Assembly (NCBI GenBank): GCA_936440205.1
Contig: OW387136.1
Coordinates: forward strand, 30,981,927-31,045,926
Source: Lepidonotus clava
Lineage: Eukaryota; Annelida; Polychaeta; Phyllodocida; Polynoidae
DNA: 64,000 bases
Direction: 5' to 3'
Within the stretch, counting starts at the first letter, position 1. Each line of letters begins with the position of its first letter. Under the pieces are notes generated by a model that was not told the origin of the DNA, did no database searches, and saw nothing but the letters and a program-made list of their open reading frames with translations. Positions 28,161-37,953 of this stretch are shown one piece after another. Position numbers and translations under genes: made by a program.

Positions 28161-31100
28161 CTAGTTTCCCTGGCTCTTTTGCTCGGTACCACTAGGTTTT
28201 CCATCTTTATACATACGTGGTGGTTTTTCTCTCAATCTATTCTTCAACCACAGGCACGCCTCAGTAGAGTGGCCATGTTGTTGGTGAATGATACAGAACT
28301 TACTTTCATCGAACGGTAACCTAGGCCTCTCTCCTTTCTGCTGAGTTTGCACATTCTTTCCTTTGTCTACTTCCCTGCTCGGGGCGTTATTGGTTTTGGC
28401 CTTCTGGTCTAAGTTCCTTTCGCCTTTCTGACCTTCATACCTATCTTTTCTTTCATAACCTTGCTGTTTATAACCACCACTGCTCTGGGGAGATCCACTT
28501 TGCCCCGGTTTTGGTTTCTGAAACCATGGGGCGGCCTCCAGTCGGGCCAGCACCACTCCAAACCGTTCAGAGATGGAGTTTAGAGCTGTGGTCTCCTCTG
28601 ACGCTTGGCTTCCAGCCAGCTCGCTCACTGCATTAGATATCTTAGTTCCCCCTTTGCCTTTGTCCAACGATTCTAGTCTCGTTGCACAATCCACCGCTTC
28701 GGTGAACGACTTAGGGTCCAGTATAGCTACTTGTCTGGCGACGCCCTGCTTTAATCCCTCTAAAAACACGGCTAACATCATGCTTTCACTCGCTTCTGCC
28801 TTAACCTGTTTTTGTTTCAAGACACCTGCAAATTCAATCACACTCTGGTCCTTTCCTTGTTTAAGGGCACAGAACTCTGCGTGTTTCTGCCACTTAGCTC
28901 TTCGATCACCGAAGATCTTTGTCATCTGAGCTTCTAGTTTCTCAAATGTGTCTTTCTCACTTTCAGCTAACGCTCCTGCCCAGTCGTCTGCCCTTCCCTT
29001 TAGGCCTAACAGCGCCATATTCAGGAGATGGGCGTTCGACCAGTCATAGATAGCTTTCAGTCGCCTCAATTCCCTGAAATACTTTTCTATCTGCTCATCT
29101 TCCTTTCCACTAAACCACGGTAACCTAATGTTTGGTCCCCTTTGGTGACCATTGTGGGTCGTTTCACGCACTGGCGAAGGTACTTGGCCCAGTGCCAAAC
29201 CTAGCTGTGGTAGAATATCCCAGATATTTGGTTGGTATGGCGGATTCGGTGGATTTGGAGGGTTTGGGGGGTTGTTCTGTCCTGGTGGTCCTGGCGGACC
29301 TGGTTGGTTGTTTTGTGGAGGATTCGGAGGATTTGGCGGATTCTTCTGCCCTGGTGGGTTCGGTGGATTGGGTTGATTCAAAAGAGGGTTGTTGGGTTGG
29401 TTTGGAGGAAGGTTATTGAGAAGGTTCTGAGGAGGGTTGTTAGGTTGGTTTGGGGGAAGGTTATTGAGAAGGTTCTGAGGAGGGTTGTTAGGTTGGTTTG
29501 GGGGAAGGTTATTGAGAAGGTTTTGAGGAGGGTTGTTAGGTTGGTTTGGGGGAAGGTTATTGAGTCCTTGTGGGTTTGCCTGATTATTCTGGCCTCCTTG
29601 CGCCTGCTGACCCTGTTGGTTTATGGGAGGGTTAGGCCCTGGTGGATTCGCCTGATTAATATGGCCTCCTAGAGCCTGTTGACCTTGTTGGTTACCCGCT
29701 CTTCCCTGACCTGCTAGTAGATTGTGGCCCATCGCTTGTGCTAGGAAAGGATACAGCATATTTTGCCGTACGGCCCCAAGGTCTATCCCGCCTCCTGCTA
29801 GCGCAGCTTGGCCGGCTTGTTGGCCCGGTTGGCCGCCTCCATCATTTTGCTGAAGTCCCCCAGGGTTTATCCCACGATTAGGTTGCAATGCCCCCGGATC
29901 TACACCCCCAGCCCCCCCTTCACCGGGTTGCTGAAGTTGGTTTTGGTCACCCCTTTCTCCTATTAGATCCACCAAAGGTTCACCTCCCTCCGCCATATTA
30001 TCTTCGTGGAGGTTTTGTATATCGTGATTGTCCCACTGTTCCCTTACAGGGATTTCCTCTACACTAATCTCGTCCTCACTCACTTGTTTGTCTTTCTTAC
30101 CTGTGCCTAAAACATCCTCGGTAATAAGTTCAAATGATGACGAGCGTGATTTCTCTCCTCTAGCTAGTTTTCTATTAGGATTACCTTCTCTGACATTTGC
30201 GACAGCTTGTTCTGTTTCACTATCTCCTTCCTCGTTTTCGCTTTCGTATTTATCATACGGCTCAAGGGCTGCAATGTCCCCTTCTCCTACGTGATAGGCT
30301 TTCTTTACCGTACTACCTTCCTCATCTCTATCTTCCCCTTCCTTATCACTTTGGGTCTCTAGCGTTTCCCTTTCTGCTTTATCCTGATCGCTTAACCTTT
30401 CTAACTCCTCATGCTCTTCGGGGCCTGCTTCTGCTAACTTCTTTATTAGTTCTGCCGGGTTAGAACCATACCCATCCAACCCCAGATCTGGAACTCGAGC
30501 TTCTGCTCCTTTATTAGCGTCGTCCAAGTTCTCCCCAATATCATAGGTTAACCGATAGGGTTGTAAGTTGCCTACTTTGTCGCTGTCTCCCTCTGTTTCC
30601 CTTTCCACTCCCCTGTCCCTACCTACTGTTTTCCTTTTAACTACAGTGGAATAAGGAATGGACGCCCCCGGGTTGGGGTGAGTCGGTGTTACCAGCGGGT
30701 GACTGATAGACTCAAGTCGTTGGGGATGTGGATAGGTGAGAGAATTCCCATCAGGTTGAATTACCGGATTTGCGGGGCGTCTCCCCCCTGATGGGCTGGA
30801 GTTATCTGCGGTGTTTTGTCGATTTTTCCTGTCCCCTAAGGGAAGTAAGTATTCCTCATCGAAAGTTTCCTGTTCACTTTCACCTCCTGCTGCAGGTAGT
30901 AAACGATAGGGAACTCCTTGACTACACCACGGATTGTTCGCATCGGGTTCACAAGTAGAGTGAGAGCTAGCACCAGGTTCGTGGCCCGTAGGTGGTACAT
31001 ACCCCGGATTCCAATATTGCTGGTAGTCTTTGAGACGGTTCCACCCTTCAACTCGTCCCGAGTGTGTTAGGGTTTCAAGTCCTTCGTCAAGGACCGGCTT

Positions 31101-31352
31101 ATCTTTGGACCCTAGGTGCCAGGAAAATGGTTTACCTCTGCCACGGGTCTGGTAATTATGAATACCTTCGGGGCAGAGCTGCTTGGGTCTGGCTGAAACC
31201 CCCTGTCTCTGTGCCTCCCCGTCTAAGGAATCACCTACCTGGTGGCGGTTTTCCACATTTCCTGTATATGATGTTGACACATCGTGTCCTGCGGGCCGCA
31301 AAGATTGAGGCTGGGCGTTAGAAGAAGCCTCAAATTCACCGGTGGCTGACAT
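28161..31352 (-). CDS. gag: very long Gag of the giant element
   Basis: About 1,063 codons from the ATG at 31,350-31,352 (M-S-A-T-G-E-F-E-A), two to three times the usual Ty3/gypsy Gag length. The first roughly 500 residues are disordered and acidic. Residues about 550-720 are a low-complexity Asn/Pro/Gln tract with 16-residue repeats. The capsid-like helical domain is near 740-920 (R-L-P-W-F-S-G-K-E-D-E-Q-I-E-K-Y-F at its start). A basic linker leads to one C-x2-H-x4-H-x4-C knuckle (C-I-I-H-Q-Q-H-G-H-S-T-E-A-C near 1,020), the C-H-H-C variant common in some Ty3/gypsy Gags. It lies immediately upstream of pol. Confidence 0.9.
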   Translation of the reverse strand: MSATGEFEASSNAQPQSLRPAGHDVSTSYTGNVENRHQVGDSLDGEAQRQGVSARPKQLCPEGIHNYQTRGRGKPFSWHLGSKDKPVLDEGLETLTHSGRVEGWNRLKDYQQYWNPGYVPPTGHEPGASSHSTCEPDANNPWCSQGVPYRLLPAAGGESEQETFDEEYLLPLGDRKNRQNTADNSSPSGGRRPANPVIQPDGNSLTYPHPQRLESISHPLVTPTHPNPGASIPYSTVVKRKTVGRDRGVERETEGDSDKVGNLQPYRLTYDIGENLDDANKGAEARVPDLGLDGYGSNPAELIKKLAEAGPEEHEELERLSDQDKAERETLETQSDKEGEDRDEEGSTVKKAYHVGEGDIAALEPYDKYESENEEGDSETEQAVANVREGNPNRKLARGEKSRSSSFELITEDVLGTGKKDKQVSEDEISVEEIPVREQWDNHDIQNLHEDNMAEGGEPLVDLIGERGDQNQLQQPGEGGAGGVDPGALQPNRGINPGGLQQNDGGGQPGQQAGQAALAGGGIDLGAVRQNMLYPFLAQAMGHNLLAGQGRAGNQQGQQALGGHINQANPPGPNPPINQQGQQAQGGQNNQANPQGLNNLPPNQPNNPPQNLLNNLPPNQPNNPPQNLLNNLPPNQPNNPPQNLLNNLPPNQPNNPLLNQPNPPNPPGQKNPPNPPNPPQNNQPGPPGPPGQNNPPNPPNPPNPPYQPNIWDILPQLGLALGQVPSPVRETTHNGHQRGPNIRLPWFSGKEDEQIEKYFRELRRLKAIYDWSNAHLLNMALLGLKGRADDWAGALAESEKDTFEKLEAQMTKIFGDRRAKWQKHAEFCALKQGKDQSVIEFAGVLKQKQVKAEASESMMLAVFLEGLKQGVARQVAILDPKSFTEAVDCATRLESLDKGKGGTKISNAVSELAGSQASEETTALNSISERFGVVLARLEAAPWFQKPKPGQSGSPQSSGGYKQQGYERKDRYEGQKGERNLDQKAKTNNAPSREVDKGKNVQTQQKGERPRLPFDESKFCIIHQQHGHSTEACLWLKNRLREKPPRMYKDGKPSGTEQKSQGN
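29385..29570 (-). repeat. 48 bp in-frame tandem repeat in gag
   Basis: Units start at 29,411, 29,459, 29,507 and 29,555 with exact 48 bp spacing and encode N-N-L-P-P-N-Q-P-N-N-P-P-Q-N-L-L. The near-identical copies indicate recent expansion by slippage or unequal exchange. Confidence 0.9.
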
Positions 31353-31382
31353 CAAGGATGAGCAAAACAACAAAAGTCATGT

Positions 31383-31400
31383 TTCGGGTAATCTCCACCA
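31383..31400 (-). promoter_or_regulatory. possible primer-binding site of the giant element
   Basis: Two nucleotides inside the 5' LTR the minus strand reads TGGTGGAGATTACCC. TGG is the expected complement of a tRNA CCA end, but I could not match the rest to a specific tRNA. Confidence 0.35.
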
Positions 31401-31402
31401 AA

Positions 31403-31992
31403 TGAACTATTGTCAATGTTTGATTTAATACTGCTTGATGTGTATAGTTAATTTATCCATGAGTCGTTCATCCAGGTTATCGAGCCGATCAGCCTGCGTT
31501 TAAAGTTAATACATCCATTCCCCAATAGTTCAAAAGAAATGGACGATGAGGAAGCTCTTAATATGAAAGGATTTTTATTGAAGTAAACATCTCATCCCGA
31601 GTCAAAGCCACAGTGAATAAGTCTCCATCAGTCCACCTTCCCATCTCCTACTCAGCGATCAACCACATTTAGAATACAGGTTGTTCCAGCGCATTCCAGA
31701 CCGCCCTAGTGCTTAGCTCTATCACAATCCTTTGTCCGAAGCTGTTGGTATTGGTAAACTCCAGTATACTGCGCAGGAGCCGTAGGTATTACTCCGAGCA
31801 ATTCTTCTAGCTCTATGGTTAAACTCTAACTCCTAACTAACTCGCTCCCTACCTTTGCAACACCTTTTATACTGGTTAACAGGTGGCGCTAGGAGCGTAA
31901 AATGTCTCTACCTAGAGGTAGACTTGCTAGGTCTGATCCTAACTAAATTATAAAAGATGATAATATATTAAAAGTACTAAGCTATTAGTACA
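31403..31992 (-). repeat. 5' LTR of the giant element
   Basis: 590 bp. The TATAAAA box is at 31,865-31,871 and AATAAA at 31,574-31,579. It differs from the 3' LTR, as far as I can read, only by a 5 bp indel, so the insertion is young. It would drive gag, pol and env leftwards. Confidence 0.93.
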
Positions 31993-32060
31993 ACGCTTGG
32001 TATGAATTGACCAACTTGATGTTAAATATAATATATTTAACATCAACTTATTAGTGCTAA
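31993..32060 (-). pseudogene. start of the preserved part of the host LINE, with a palindrome
   Basis: The first about 25 bp after the ACGC duplication continue the LINE endonuclease frame of 12,792 (W-S-I-H-T-K then R-D-D across the insertion). Beyond that I lose the LINE. A near-perfect 31 bp AT-rich palindrome (TTGATGTTAAATAT and its complement, 32,016-32,046) follows and may mark the LINE's truncated 5' end. Confidence 0.4.
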
Positions 32061-35000
32061 CCTGAACCCTTTCAGAGTCCCTATTTCCCTAGCACTATAA
32101 GTCATGCATATTTTTTAGTTCACATATCTGTACCATTACATATATTACAAAATAACATGTTACAAAATGTACCGATAGTCTTTTTGCATGATGAATGATT
32201 TATGAGTTGATGCTAATGATGAGTTGATTGTTGTAGCCTAGATTAAATCTGGCTAAACTGAACAACCTCGGCTCAGAGAGCACCTTATAAGGCGTTAAGC
32301 CAAAGCTTACAGGGGGAACACAAAAATGGTGAAACAACAAGAAAAAACTAAAGAAAAGAAAATATCAAAAGTAATGACAAAAACATTATGTACTGGGTGA
32401 GAAAAGTACAGACCGCCCCAGTCCATTATAGGGTGCCTGAGTTCAGGCAATATTAAGACAGGCTTAACTAACCATGATATAGGCATGATGATTCGTAACA
32501 AGAATAACATTGCTATTAATAATGAGCAATATTGACATAATGATTGTTTCTACATTGCCTAATTTCAGGCATAGATACGTACATATTGTCTTATATGAAA
32601 TATATTCGCCAGTACCTAAGTCCAGGCTTAATAAGCAGTTGCATCAGATATTACAACCTAAGTCGTTTGGCTGTTATTCAAAGACCCATTTCATCAGTGT
32701 GATAGTTCGCAAGTATATTGCTACCCATAGTACGTGCAAGTACTCTTGACCCTTGTACCAACGCTACCTTTTGCAGGGATGCCAGTACCAACTTGGAAAT
32801 AAAAGAAGTGTTTTCCAGCAGGAACATTTCTTTATACTTGTGACATTTTAGGATAATAGTAGATGCTATTTTCCCCCTTAATCTTTGCAAATAAAGAACC
32901 TGAAATCCCCTAAACAATGCCGTCCTTGGTTTTGGAATCTCGATCTTGTCCATGTTTCAAATTTGACATTGACTTTCGGAATCTTAATTTCATCAAAAAT
33001 AACATAGCCAAGCTTGCTATAGGATCGTTGATTTCATATAGAATATTTCGAAAATAAATGGATCCAGAATAAGCTTTCACAAGGCACATTTTACGCGCAC
33101 GTTTCAGTGAAAGTGGCCAACACCGTTACACGTACAGTATATCCTTGTCGGTGCACATTTCTGACCACCGCCCGCAGACCCCATTCCATGTGCCAGTTCA
33201 TACACGATCTTGTCAGCGTGACATCATCCATTCGCATAGTCCCAACCTATAATGTGTTTCTAGTAAAGGAGTTAATGTCTCTTGACTTTCATCTTCATGT
33301 TACCTGATGCAGACTCCCAGTCCTATAGACTACTTACATTTTGCGAAAGTGGCATCATCTACGCCGTGTGGCATGGTCACAACTATACTAATAGATAACT
33401 GCCTACTTAAACATAGGATAAGATTAAGGAAGGATACGTTAGACTTTTGAATTATCCTTTAGAGATGCCATGTATCCCCGAGCCATCATTTTAGGTTGTT
33501 TTCATACGCCCAAACAGGTCCTCTCGAGACTTTGATCGCATGATTTCATTATTGTAACACTCGAGTAAGGAGATAGCTAGAACTGCTACAACTATCTTAG
33601 TATATTATTGGGTTAAATGCATCTGCATGAAGAGTCCCTACATAAACAGTATACAACCATGCAATAATTCATTCTGTTCATTCTAATATAAAACAATAAT
33701 TATAAGAAAACCAACAACCAAAAGCAACCTCATCTAGCCTAGATAATGTTCTGTATACCTCGTTGTCCCTCCCCTACGGCAACAGCTTCTAACCTATAAA
33801 CTATCTCGTTTGAGTGGTTACATTACAAATCACAAGCAATAGTATCAGACCTAACAACGAAGAACACTTAAAGCTTTGCTTTTCAGTGGGAGCCAGGGGA
33901 CGATACCCAGAAGAGTTAATGGAAAATGTGGTATGAAACTGATCTTAGAACAACAATCTATTACCCCTAACCAGACCTAAGGATTAATGTGCTCTAGGTT
34001 TGTAGCAAAATGCAATACCCCAAAAAGACAACGATCACATTGCTGGAGGTTAATTAAACCTTCTTATGTGCTAATTTCTGTCTACTCCTATATTAATTTT
34101 TCTTACATATTTCCTCACTGATCGCTGTTAGACCACCTCACCTTGCCGTCGTTTCCATCCACATAGATTCGATAATAGTACATTGCACAGCACAAAAAAC
34201 ATGAGTTGGTCCTGATATATACATGTAGCTAAAAAGTTGCTGAGCGGACCATAAGCTCCAACAATCATCATCATAATTCCCTCAGAATTTTCATGGAGAC
34301 GGCTACATTTTAGTCATTATGATTCTAACTTAACAATAACTCATGCCTAATGAAAGATATTACATTTTAGGCATTTAATTCTTCGGAAACACGAGGGAAA
34401 CTCATTCATCAGCTGTCCATTCCTAATGTAACAGACTAAATTTGAAAGTATTGTAATCTTCTCACTTGGAGGTACTAGTTTGAACATCAGTTTATCCCTG
34501 TAAGAGGTACATATAAAATTCTACATTTTGTTAGTGACAATCTGTCAGTATTGGCTTCTTAAATCATAGGGGCTTCTGGTGTAAACGAACTACTATCAAA
34601 CAATGCCAATCATGGAACTTCAACCTCCCAAACGCATTGGTTCCTCAATGCCAATGTTGATCCTGGCTTTCAAGAGCATTTCTGGATAGATCCACTTCGG
34701 TCTAAATCCTATCCACCTAGAATCAAGTTTAGCAGTATCAACCAATAAAGGCGGTAGGTACATGTATTGTCAAGCGTGGTCTTCTGCCCTTTGTTTTCCA
34801 TCTCACAGTTTTCCATAAGACCCCTCGCTCTATCCAGCCTCCTTCAACATCTCCCATCACGATCTACTTCATCAAACACAATTTCTTAAATATTCTTAAT
34901 GTTTTACGCCGTACCAACAGCCAGGGTCATTTTCACGGCGAAAACAAGTTAGGACGAATTCTGACGATAACGATTTTTTTTTGTAACCTCACTTGTAGAT

Positions 35001-37110
35001 ATAATCAATGATAATAATGTAATCAATGTCAAGGAAAGTTGAAAAAGAAAGCGTTTATATGGTGTGTAAATGTTGATTCGTGCAAATTATATCATGTCAA
35101 AAACATATTGAATTGGATACATGTAACTTGTATAAACTAAGTATTATCCAAATTTGGATCTTTGCAAATAAATGGAATGAATACACAGACGGATATCGAC
35201 TACTCACGGCTTTAATGATTAGGTTTTATTCAATCTGCATACATGTACACCTTCGGCGTTTTGAGAGTGCACGGCGAAATACAAGGACGAGTATAACCAC
35301 AGCTGTGAGCATGCCCAGTGTAGAGTGGACAAAACAACGTAATAACTGTAATGTCAGCATGGAATTCTTTGTTCGTGATATGCATTACGAAACAGTACAT
35401 TTGAAACAATTTAATTCATTCATCAAAGCGTGCAATGCGTTCTTTATGCAACATCCCATTCAAGATATCTGAAGTTACGTTGTACTTACACATGCACTTA
35501 CGTTAATAAAAGTGAGAATAATGATAATGAAAATACAATAACGTAATTGATATAAGTCTTAGTTTTCTTAATAATAGACAGAAATGATTATTATACTTTA
35601 AGATAAAAACACAATACATTCATGATATCTATTCACGGAGAAACGAGGGAGATGAAAAAGACAACTGAATGACTTGTAAGATTCGTATAGAAAGGTGTTA
35701 TAGCTGTGGATAACCGCCCCTCATAAACTCACCAATTGCAACCTACATTATAATGATGTTGTGCAGAACACGTAATATTCACCAATGAATAGTACAGTAA
35801 GACACCTGAAAGGAACCTCTTATATTTCCTCCTCTCCGAAAAAAAGAAAATTTGCAGAATTTTAGAGGTCGGCTGACATGGGCTATCCGATGGTGTCCTT
35901 CGACCAACATTAACTATTTTTTCTCCGATGAGTCCAATGATATCATCTCCCAGAATTACAATATATAAACATTAAAAAGGTTTGTACTATGTATTGTATT
36001 ATTTATTTATTTACATAATCCATGATATTGTAATGCTCTTGAAACCAGGGAGACCCTGCTGCCGTTGGCAACTTTTGGTATCTGTGAAAATAATTTTCCC
36101 GATAGCTTTTTGAACGTCGATAACTATTAATGAGTATCTTTAGAACTTTTCTGCACGACCTAATAATACCGATAATTATACAGAAATCTTCTCTAACGCC
36201 AAAATGATTATCGGCAGTGAAAATAAATATCCTCACTTCCCTCTGCAACCCACTGCAGTGATGTTGATTGCAAATAAAAAACTATTTTAAATAAATACAG
36301 ACGATGTTGGTATCATTGGTGAAAGCGTAACAGCATAGTAACGGTACGGAAACGATGACAACACTTTTTTTTGTAATCCAATTACGGTTGTAATCTCACG
36401 ATACTAGATATCACAACACATGATACATAAGCAAACACTCTTGGTACCTTAGAAGACTTCCCATTACGTATTTATTTGCGAAAAAAGTATCTAAGTCTCT
36501 GGATGCGTCACCGTGACAGTGCCAGGAAATATGAAAAGTTACTGCACTTCGTGTGTGCCCCGGTCAAGGCACTTCTATGGGTTTATGTCCAGTGTCCAAA
36601 TTGATGAGTCATCAATCCTGCTCAGATCAATTTTAACCATGTTTCGGGTACTAAATCGTAGTACGACTATTCCCTTCTCCTCCATATAACAGGGTATTCT
36701 CACTCCATCAGAATGTGCTCAAATATCCGAATACTATTCCGTATATTCTTCTATTTCCAAATCCAAATAAACAAGATAAAATGCATTTCGTTGGAAAGGT
36801 TGACAATTGTCTCCTAAAGGGGGAATAAATGTGCATGTGGTCCTCTAGTAAGTTGTCGTGATTAATCAATTAAGCTAAGACCGCGGTCTTGATACGACGT
36901 TTTTTTCATTTTGTTTTCACCCCACCAGTGTCTAATGCCCAAGCCAATTTGGTTGGTTCTGAATTCAAGCGGAACCGGCATTAAGGTGATTGCTTCAAGA
37001 CGTCTATGGGCACTTCCATTGGAGCATCCGCTGCGCGAATCCATAAAAACAGAATGACAGATAAGAAGAAGGATATCACAAAGTCAGTAACCCTTCAATA
37101 GCAATACAAT
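32061..37110. other. AT-rich non-coding region
   Basis: About 5 kb with no supported gene. Short open frames occur (for example 130 codons at 35,080-35,472 without an ATG start) but lack motifs and coding composition. The right end probably includes the 3' untranslated region of the minus-strand gene ending at 37,111; possible minus-strand AATAAA sites lie near 36,000-36,010. Confidence 0.4.
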
Positions 37111-37953
37111 TCACCGACGGGCGGTGATCCGTATCTCGGCCCTGCCACCTTTTGGGGCCACACTGATGTTGAGGCGGCGCGCCTGGATGTAAGTGTTCAC
37201 GTTGTTGTTGTCCAGCCCCATGTACTGGATGCTGGGCAGGACCAGGGGGGCCAGGTGGTCCTGGCGGGGCTGGATGTAGTGGTGCAGCTGGATCTGACCG
37301 TTGATCTGCTGCTGGTTCAGCACCACTGCCTTGTGGTAGTACGAGTCCGAGGGCGTCACCCCTTTACGGTAGCTGATGCTGAGACGCGGCAGGCCCGCCG
37401 TGGAGGAAGACGCCGTGGAGGAGGAGACGGCGGCGGGGGGAGGCGCGTCCTTCTTGGGTGAACGGAGGACTTTACGTTGTGGGAACATGGTGTGGGCGCG
37501 GTCCGAGCTGCTCTCCGAGTGGGTCATCGACTCGGCGCTGACGCTGACGGCGGTTCCTCCAGGGCCGCCCCCGCCCACCACCACCACACTGCCCCCCGAC
37601 TCACTGTCCACCTTGTGGGCGTTCTTCCCCTTGGGCCTGGGGGAGGAGGACAGCACCAAGCTGCCCTCCCGGACGTAGGGCCCCTCGGCCAGGTTGACCT
37701 TCCTGGTGATGCTGGAGGAGAGGTCGGACACCTCCTGCTCCCGGCAGCGCAGGGTGATGTCCTGGAGCAGCTGCTGCTGCTTGCCCAGGCGGCGCTTCTC
37801 GAAGCTGCGGGAGAGCGTCATGATGGCCGTCTTGTTGGGGGTGGCGATGCGGGACCGGCCGTCCCGCACGTACGCCGTGTCCTGCAGGAGCTTCGAGTCC
37901 TTCTGGACCTCCTTCTCCCTCTCCACCATCACCATGCCGGCGGGGATGACCAG
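37111..37953 (-). CDS. terminal coding exon of an unrecognised host gene
   Basis: GC-rich (well above its flanks) and open for 280 codons to a TGA at 37,111-37,113. At its upstream edge the minus strand reads TTTGTTAACGTTGCAG then CTG, a good 3' splice site, placing the exon start at 37,953 in phase 0. The encoded part starts with charged helical sequence (E-R-E-K-E-V-Q-K-D near 11-20, then R-R-L-G-K-Q-Q-Q-L-L). A Ser/Gly/Pro-rich disordered middle has a V-V-V-V-G-G-G-G run. The end is an ordered, conserved-looking tail (L-P-S-I-Q-Y-M-G-L and R-R-L-N-I-S-V-A-P). No membrane segment. I do not recognise the family. The upstream exons must lie to the right, perhaps beyond the window. Confidence 0.7.
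   Translation of the reverse strand: MVIPAGMVMVEREKEVQKDSKLLQDTAYVRDGRSRIATPNKTAIMTLSRSFEKRRLGKQQQLLQDITLRCREQEVSDLSSSITRKVNLAEGPYVREGSLVLSSSPRPKGKNAHKVDSESGGSVVVVGGGGPGGTAVSVSAESMTHSESSSDRAHTMFPQRKVLRSPKKDAPPPAAVSSSTASSSTAGLPRLSISYRKGVTPSDSYYHKAVVLNQQQINGQIQLHHYIQPRQDHLAPLVLPSIQYMGLDNNNVNTYIQARRLNISVAPKGGRAEIRITARR

Larger units (their letters stand above)
12793..31992 (-). mobile_element. Giant (19.2 kb) env-bearing Ty3/gypsy-type element
   Basis: LTRs at 12,793-13,387 and 31,403-31,992 appear nearly identical, the visible difference being one 5 bp indel. The flanks repeat ACGC (12,789-12,792 and 31,993-31,996). On the minus strand the parts are: 5' LTR, gag (28,161-31,352), pol (23,881-28,140), a 1.5 kb block of overlapping small ORFs (22,157-23,555), two env-like membrane-protein ORFs (20,871-22,010 and 19,251-20,822), and about 5.9 kb of tail carrying an ORF on the opposite strand (14,767-15,456). 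At 19.2 kb it is far larger than usual Ty3/gypsy elements (5-10 kb). It looks young and largely whole. Another LTR of the family starts at 63,743. Confidence 0.92.

Noticed and set aside
29385-29570. Regular 48 bp repeats as a CRISPR-like array
   Set aside because: Contiguous in-frame repeats within gag without spacers, in an animal genome.
35080-35472. 130-codon frame in AT-rich DNA
   Set aside because: No ATG start, no motifs, low-complexity codon use like the flanks.
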